From assembly GCA_019635435.1 (NCBI GenBank), contig JAHBZM010000001.1, positions 806,001 to 870,000 of the forward strand: DNA of 64,000 nucleotides, written 5' to 3'. The DNA comes from Ramlibacter sp. Its GTDB lineage: Bacteria; Pseudomonadota; Gammaproteobacteria; Burkholderiales; Burkholderiaceae_C. A program made the position numbers and the translations under genes. A model generated the notes under the pieces. The model worked only from the letters and a program-made list of their open reading frames with translations, had not been told where the DNA came from and made no database searches. Shown here in pieces: positions 60,229-64,000 of this stretch; positions within the stretch are counted from its first letter, which is position 1, and every line of letters begins with the position of its first letter.

Positions 60229-60783
60229 TTAGGCCCCGCCGGACTCTCCATGCTCGAAACGGGCGCCTCTGGCAGAAGCTAGTGCCGTCACGATGCTCTC
60301 CGCGTAGTTGCCGCTTAACGGATACTTGTCATCTCGCTCGTGGGGAACCGACCTGAGAGTGAAAGCGCCATAGTCCTCTGAGACCAACCAGATCTCATCT
60401 CGGCACCTGCGACCTTCACCAAACTCCCAGCCCGACGTTCCGCTGTGATCGAACTCTTCGCGACCGAACAAGGTGACGTCGTAGCTGTTCCTCTCATTCT
60501 CGATCCAGGGATTGCCTGTAATTAGGAGTACGTTCTTCCCTGATGCAAAAGCAAGGAGATTGCACTTCTTCGCTTCTTCGTCGGAAGCTGGTTTGCCCTT
60601 GATCTCAATCCAGACGTTCCAGTCCTCAACCCAGAAGTCTGGCAAGTACCAAGTACCGCTCAGGTCATAGCCTTCCGTCTCATACGACCACTTCGCATTC
60701 AAGGCGTCGAGGAACACTGCCCAACGTGCTTCGAGGCGCGATCGAAAGCGATAACCTTTGTAGAGCGTTTGAATTGGCTGCAT
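60229..60783 (-). CDS. PD-(D/E)XK nuclease-like hypothetical protein in a low-GC islet
   Basis: 184 residues. The N-terminal block has RSRLEARWAVFLDAL (Glu18), then GTWYLPDFWVEDWN with Asp49 and IEIKGK with Glu60 and Lys62, which is the PD-D...E-x-K nuclease pattern. The rest is not recognisable. A hand-counted 60-base line inside it is about 48% GC against about 70% in flanking genes, so it looks acquired. Possible roles are phage- or defence-related nuclease. ATG 60783 and a short 5' region of low GC lie upstream. Confidence 0.65.
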   Translation of the reverse strand: MQPIQTLYKGYRFRSRLEARWAVFLDALNAKWSYETEGYDLSGTWYLPDFWVEDWNVWIEIKGKPASDEEAKKCNLLAFASGKNVLLITGNPWIENERNSYDVTLFGREEFDHSGTSGWEFGEGRRCRDEIWLVSEDYGAFTLRSVPHERDDKYPLSGNYAESIVTALASARGARFEHGESGGA

Positions 60784-60934
60784 GCGTTTTTGGCTCTGTG
60801 TAATGAAACTTGACCCCTATTTTGGAGTCCCACGCCAAGTGAAATGCGCAGTCCCAATGGACTTGATTAAACCAGCACCACACGGCTCATTGTCGTCAGC
60901 CAGATCAACTACGCAAGGTTATTCGCTACCCATC
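60784..60934. other. Low-GC sequence beside the nuclease-like gene
   Basis: 151 bases with several short open frames and no recognised gene. It is lower in GC than the CorA gene to its right, so it likely belongs to the same acquired segment as the nuclease-like gene. I could not identify IS ends or a direct repeat. Confidence 0.4.
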
Positions 60935-62095
60935 CTAGCGCTCGGTGCGGGCCAGGTAGCGCTTGCGCCAGAACACCACCAGCAGGGCCACGGCGATCAG
61001 CACCATCGAGGCCATGGCCCACCAGAAGCCGCCCTCGACGTGGATCAGCGGGATGAACTCGAAATTCATGCCGAAGATGCCGGCGATCAGGTTCAGCGGC
61101 AGGAAGATGGCCGTGAGCGCGGTCAGCGTGCGCATGATGTCATTGGTGCGGTTGCTCTGCGCGCTGAAGTGGATCTGCACCACGGTCTCGGCCGACTGCT
61201 CGAGCCGGCGCGCGTGGTGCACCACGCGCTCGATGTGCTCGATCACGTCGCGCGCGCGCGCCACCAGCTGGTCCTGGGCGTTCTGCGCCAGCCGCGCGTC
61301 GGCAGAAAAGGACGACAGCGGCTGCTCGCGCAGGCTGTCCAGCCATTCCTGCATGGCGTCGTGCTGCTCGTCGCACAGGTCTTCCAGCACGTGCAGCTGG
61401 CTGCGCGCCGACATCAGCGCGCCCCAGTTGTCAAAGCGGGTGTTGGGCTTGAGCAGCTCGGCCTGCCAGTGTTCGAGCTGGCGCGTGAGTTCCTTGCGCA
61501 GGTCCAGGTAGCTGTCCACCATGGCGTTGATCATGCGCAGCACCAGATCGGCCGGGTGGGTGGGCAGGCGGCTGCGCGACGAGACCGCGTCCACGCTGAA
61601 CTTGGCGTCGGCCAGGAAGCGCTCCACGAAGCTGCGCGCGGCGTAGCAGCCGCGCGGGTGCACGCTGATCAGCAGCCGGTCGAACACGGCAAAGCCCACG
61701 GCGCGCGAGCTGATGCGGCTGAACGCGGGCATGCCGCCGCGCCGGGCCCTGGGCTTGCGCGGCGCGCTGCCCTGGCCGTGGTAGGCCTCGATGGCGGCCT
61801 CGTGCTCGGCTTCGGCCTGGGTTTCGCTCTGGGTGGCCAGGCGCCGGAAGATCACCAGGTCGTAGACCGAGGTGTAGTCGTAGTGCGAGGGGTGCGCCGG
61901 GCTGGCCAGGTCCTGGCCGTGCAGGTCCAGCAGTGTCGAGCCGCCCAGTTGCTGGGCGGCCTGCTGCAGCTGGGCCCGGGCTGATTCAAATTCGTCGCGC
62001 TCCAGGAAGACCCAGACAAAGCCGTCGCCGGGCGGCTCGGCCGGAATGCTGTCCACAAAACGCAGGCTGTCGGCGGTGAATTCGATGATTTGCAC
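60935..62095 (-). CDS. corA: CorA-family magnesium/cobalt transporter
   Basis: 386 residues. The N-terminal cytoplasmic half and a long helical region lead to two C-terminal membrane helices: LTAIFLPLNLIAGIFGMNFEF with the GMN selectivity motif, then GGFWWAMASMVLIAVALLVVFW and a basic tail RKRYLARTER. Family members take up Mg2+, Co2+ or (ZntB) Zn2+; the metal is not clear. Insertions (residues about 93-120) are somewhat unusual. It lies 61 bases downstream of hemB on the same strand. Confidence 0.88.
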   Translation of the reverse strand: MQIIEFTADSLRFVDSIPAEPPGDGFVWVFLERDEFESARAQLQQAAQQLGGSTLLDLHGQDLASPAHPSHYDYTSVYDLVIFRRLATQSETQAEAEHEAAIEAYHGQGSAPRKPRARRGGMPAFSRISSRAVGFAVFDRLLISVHPRGCYAARSFVERFLADAKFSVDAVSSRSRLPTHPADLVLRMINAMVDSYLDLRKELTRQLEHWQAELLKPNTRFDNWGALMSARSQLHVLEDLCDEQHDAMQEWLDSLREQPLSSFSADARLAQNAQDQLVARARDVIEHIERVVHHARRLEQSAETVVQIHFSAQSNRTNDIMRTLTALTAIFLPLNLIAGIFGMNFEFIPLIHVEGGFWWAMASMVLIAVALLVVFWRKRYLARTER

Positions 62096-62115
62096 GTGGC
62101 CCCCGGGTTTTATGG

Positions 62116-62184
62116 GTCAAACAGGCCTGTAGTCCTTGACTGGCGGCCACTCCATGCTATTTGTTTTGTAGCAGTTTGGCGGCC
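62116..62184. repeat. Dispersed repeat family A, copy 4 (at hemB 3' end)
   Basis: On the minus strand GGCCGCCAAACTGCTACAAAA and CAAATAGCA, then GTGGCCGCCAG, then AGGACTACAGGCCTGTTTGAC. Same modules as copies 1-3. The hemB stop TAG lies in its hairpin block and the last codons of hemB are encoded by it. Confidence 0.78.
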
Positions 62185-63161
62185 GCGAGCGCGAAATAGG
62201 TCAGCACGCCATCGGCGCCGGCGCGCTTGAAGGCCAGCAGGCTTTCCATCATGACGGCGTCATGGTCGAGCCAGCCGTTCTGCGCGGCAGCCTTGAGCAT
62301 GGCGTATTCACCGCTGACCTGGTAGGCAAAGGTGGGCACGCGGAACTCGTCCTTCACGCGTCGCACCACGTCCAGGTAGGGCATGCCGGGCTTGACCATC
62401 ACCATGTCGGCGCCCTCGGCAATGTCCATGGCGACCTCGCGCAGCGCCTCGTCGCTGTTGCCCGGGTCCATCTGGTAGACCTTCTTGTTGCTTTTGCCCA
62501 GGTTGGCGGCCGAGCCCACGGCGTCGCGGAACGGGCCGTAGAAGGCGCTCGCGTACTTGGCGCTGTAGGCCATGATGCGGGTGTGAATCGCGCCGCGCGA
62601 CTCGAGCGCGGCGCGGATCGCGCCAATCCGCCCGTCCATCATGTCGCTGGGGGCCACGATGTCCACGCCGGCCCCGGCCTGCGTCAGGGCCTGCTGCACC
62701 AGCACGGCCACGGTGTCGTCGTTGAGGATGTAGCCGGTGTCGTCCAGCAGGCCGTCCTGGCCGTGGCTGGTGAAGGGGTCGAGCGCCACGTCGGTCATCA
62801 CGCCGAGCGAGGGGAACCGCTGCTTGAGCTCGCGCACCACGCGCGGCACCAGGCCGTCGGGGTTCAGCGCTTCCTTGCCGTCGGGCGTCTTGAGCGCCGG
62901 GTCGATCACCGGGAACAGCGCCATCACCGGAACGCCCAGCTCCACGCACTGTTCGGCCACCGGCAGCAGCAGGTCCAGGCTGAGCCGCTGCACGCCGGGC
63001 ATCGAGGTCACCGCCTCGCGGCGGTCCTGGCCGTCCAGCACAAAGACGGGGTAGATCAGGTCATGCGGGGTCAACGCGTTCTCGCGCACCAGGTTGCGGG
63101 TGAATTCGTCGCGGCGCAGGCGGCGCGGCCGGCCGATCGGGTAGGGGGCGTGAAGCGTCAT
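62157..63161 (-). CDS. hemB: Delta-aminolevulinic acid dehydratase (porphobilinogen synthase)
   Basis: 334 residues from ATG 63161. Typical blocks are LIYPVFVLDGQDRREAVTSMPGVQRLSLD, TDVALDPFTSHGQDGL, AYSAKYASAFYGPFRDA (substrate Schiff-base Lys region) and MVKPGMPYLDVVRRVK with the second active-site Lys. It condenses two 5-aminolevulinate molecules to porphobilinogen in tetrapyrrole synthesis. The C-terminus AAAKLLQNK is encoded by a dispersed repeat. A longer upstream frame exists (to 63233) but lacks homology to the family N-terminus. hemJ lies divergently upstream. Confidence 0.95.
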   Translation of the reverse strand: MTLHAPYPIGRPRRLRRDEFTRNLVRENALTPHDLIYPVFVLDGQDRREAVTSMPGVQRLSLDLLLPVAEQCVELGVPVMALFPVIDPALKTPDGKEALNPDGLVPRVVRELKQRFPSLGVMTDVALDPFTSHGQDGLLDDTGYILNDDTVAVLVQQALTQAGAGVDIVAPSDMMDGRIGAIRAALESRGAIHTRIMAYSAKYASAFYGPFRDAVGSAANLGKSNKKVYQMDPGNSDEALREVAMDIAEGADMVMVKPGMPYLDVVRRVKDEFRVPTFAYQVSGEYAMLKAAAQNGWLDHDAVMMESLLAFKRAGADGVLTYFALAAAKLLQNK

Positions 63162-63280
63162 GGCGAAAATTGTGCCTGATCCCTCCGCGGGCTGTGGCGG
63201 TGGGGCGTCGCCAGGTTGAAATCCGGGCCCCAAAACCGCGACCTAATGCGCCTTCTGTCCAGGTAAATGCCGCTGTGCCC

Positions 63281-63309
63281 TTGAAACCGACCGGCCGGTT
63301 TGTTAAATT
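63281..63309 (+). promoter_or_regulatory. Strong sigma-70-like promoter of a candidate small RNA
   Basis: TTGAAA at 63281-63286 and TAAATT at 63304-63309 are separated by exactly 17 bases. Transcription would start at about 63316. The transcript would meet the terminator at 63388-63414. It also lies upstream of hemJ. Confidence 0.7.
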
Positions 63310-63315
63310 AGGGGT

Positions 63316-63414
63316 GGGTGGCTTGCCACTCCCCGCTTTTCCTCCCTGAGCGGGTGCCTTAATGTGTGACAGCAAAAAGGCTTCCCACCCCAGCCTTGTG
63401 CTGGGGTTTTTTTT
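63316..63414 (+). ncRNA. Candidate small RNA with anti-Shine-Dalgarno CCUCCC motif
   Basis: About 99 nt between a good promoter and a strong terminator: CCCCAGC-CTTGT-GCTGGGG (63388-63406) followed by eight Ts. The middle holds CCCGC-TTTTCCTCCCTGA-GCGGG, whose loop shows CCUCCC, complementary to the ribosome binding site consensus. The 5' GGGUGG can pair with CCACCC just before the terminator arm. No family is recognised with certainty. The alternative is a leader/attenuator of hemJ, whose ATG is 24 bases after the T-run. Confidence 0.55.
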
Positions 63415-63437
63415 GCCCGGCCCACTACACTGCGGGC

Positions 63438-63866
63438 ATGCTCTGGGTCAAATCACTCCACATCGTCTTTGTCGCCAGCTGGTTCGCGGGGCTGTTCTAC
63501 CTGCCGCGCATCTTTGTCAACCTGGCCCTGGTGCCGCCCGAGTCGATTGCCGAGCGCGAGCGGCTGCTGCTCATGGCGCGCAAGCTGTTTCGTTTCACCA
63601 CGCTGCTGGCCTTTCCGGCGCTGGGCTTTGGCCTGTGGCTGTGGCTGGGCTACGGCATTGGCCGCGGGCCGGGCAATGGCTGGCTGCACGCCAAGCTGGC
63701 GGTGGTCCTGCTGGTCATCGGCTACCACCACGGCTGCGGCGTGATGTTGCGCAAGCTGCAGGCTGGCGAGAGCCGGCGCAGCCACCGCTGGTACCGTTGG
63801 TTCAACGAGATCCCGGTGCTGCTGCTGCTGCTCGCGGTGGTGCTGGTGGTCGTCAAGCCCTTCTGA
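63438..63866 (+). CDS. hemJ: HemJ-like protoporphyrinogen IX oxidase (UPF0093/CopD-like)
   Basis: 142 residues with four membrane helices. The N-terminus MLWVKSLHIVFVASWFAGLFYLPRIFVNL is typical of HemJ: the His8 and the LHAKLAVVLL Lys are the conserved functional residues. It oxidises protoporphyrinogen IX in haem synthesis. ATG 63438 starts 24 bases after the terminator-like structure. It is divergent from hemB, which makes the haem assignment stronger than CopD. Confidence 0.83.
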   Translation: MLWVKSLHIVFVASWFAGLFYLPRIFVNLALVPPESIAERERLLLMARKLFRFTTLLAFPALGFGLWLWLGYGIGRGPGNGWLHAKLAVVLLVIGYHHGCGVMLRKLQAGESRRSHRWYRWFNEIPVLLLLLAVVLVVVKPF

Positions 63867-63874
63867 CGTGGGCC

Positions 63875-64000
63875 ATGAGTGCCACCCACAAGACCTCGGC
63901 CTGGCCGCTGGCGCTGAGTTACGTGGCGCTGATCGTCTACGCCAGCCTGTACCCGTTTGATGGCTGGCGCGACCAGGGCATCGCGCCCTGGGCCTTTCTG
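63875..64000 (+). CDS. VanZ-family membrane protein, 5' part (partial)
   Basis: 42 codons are visible from ATG 63875, 8 bases after hemJ: the start MSATHKTSAWPLALSYVALI followed by VYASLYPFDGWRD. The first membrane helix and the YPF motif suggest a VanZ-like protein. The rest lies outside the window, so this assignment is tentative. Confidence 0.6.
   Translation, partial: MSATHKTSAWPLALSYVALIVYASLYPFDGWRDQGIAPWAFL

Noticed and set aside
60680..60883. 67-codon minus-strand frame in the low-GC islet
   Set aside because: No motif or ribosome binding site; overlaps the nuclease-like gene start; not supported as a gene.

Overview
The window looks like a chromosomal segment of a Gram-negative betaproteobacterium, most probably family Comamonadaceae (Acidovorax/Rhodoferax/Variovorax-like). 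This rests on the secY-infA-rpmJ-rpsM-rpsK-rpsD-rpoA-rplQ gene order, on protein resemblance, and on short dispersed repeats of a kind I associate with that family. Hand counts of single lines give about 57% GC in the left part and about 70% in parts of the right. I name no species.

Layout. 1-4991: end of the spc operon and the alpha operon (rplO 3' end, secY, infA, rpmJ, rpsM, rpsK, rpsD, rpoA, rplQ), followed by an initiator tRNA-fMet and a terminator. 5421-29909: a complete type VI secretion system (T6SS) core on the + strand: tssB, tssC, hcp, tssE, tssF, tssG, clpV, vgrG, a MORN-repeat protein, a PAAR-like protein, a small membrane protein, an unexpected amino-acid cassette, then tssJ, tssK, tssL, tssM, tssA. 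The cassette holds a periplasmic binding protein, two divergent SDF-family transporters and an Asp/Glu racemase. The locus ends at a tRNA-Arg(CCG). 30062-36661: a TetR repressor divergent from an AcrAB-OprM-type RND efflux operon. 36742-40990: membrane-anchored cytochrome c, a conserved hypothetical protein, a TauE/SafE permease, an Amt ammonium transporter behind a candidate sigma-54 promoter, and a small hypothetical protein. 41023-45281: mmsA plus a GMC dehydrogenase, divergent from a LysR gene with a perfect operator-like palindrome between them, which resembles 3-hydroxypropionate catabolism operons. 45278-47883: AtuA-family protein plus crotonase. 48066-52221: a five-gene MCE/Mla-type lipid transport operon ending in a cyclic-nucleotide-binding-fold protein. 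52188-58574: phytase-like esterase with a candidate Pho box, MarC, MaoC, SDR, DsbA-fold isomerase, dienelactone hydrolase, amidohydrolase, GST. 58671-64000: LysR, DUF4148 protein, a low-GC PD-(D/E)XK nuclease-like islet, CorA, hemB, a candidate small RNA, hemJ and the start of a VanZ-like gene.

Most interesting. (1) The SBP / SDF / racemase / SDF cassette sits inside the T6SS operon, between the spike genes and the membrane-complex genes. Both SDF proteins keep the substrate-binding Arg of TM8 but have lost the Na+-ligand residues known from GltPh. I do not recognise this as a described system. (2) A candidate ~100-nt RNA at 63316-63414 has its own promoter, an anti-Shine-Dalgarno CCUCCC motif and a strong terminator. 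(3) A family of about 60-bp repeats occurs four times. Two copies encode the N-terminal signal regions of exported proteins and one supplies the hemB stop codon. (4) TssM has a degenerate P-loop.
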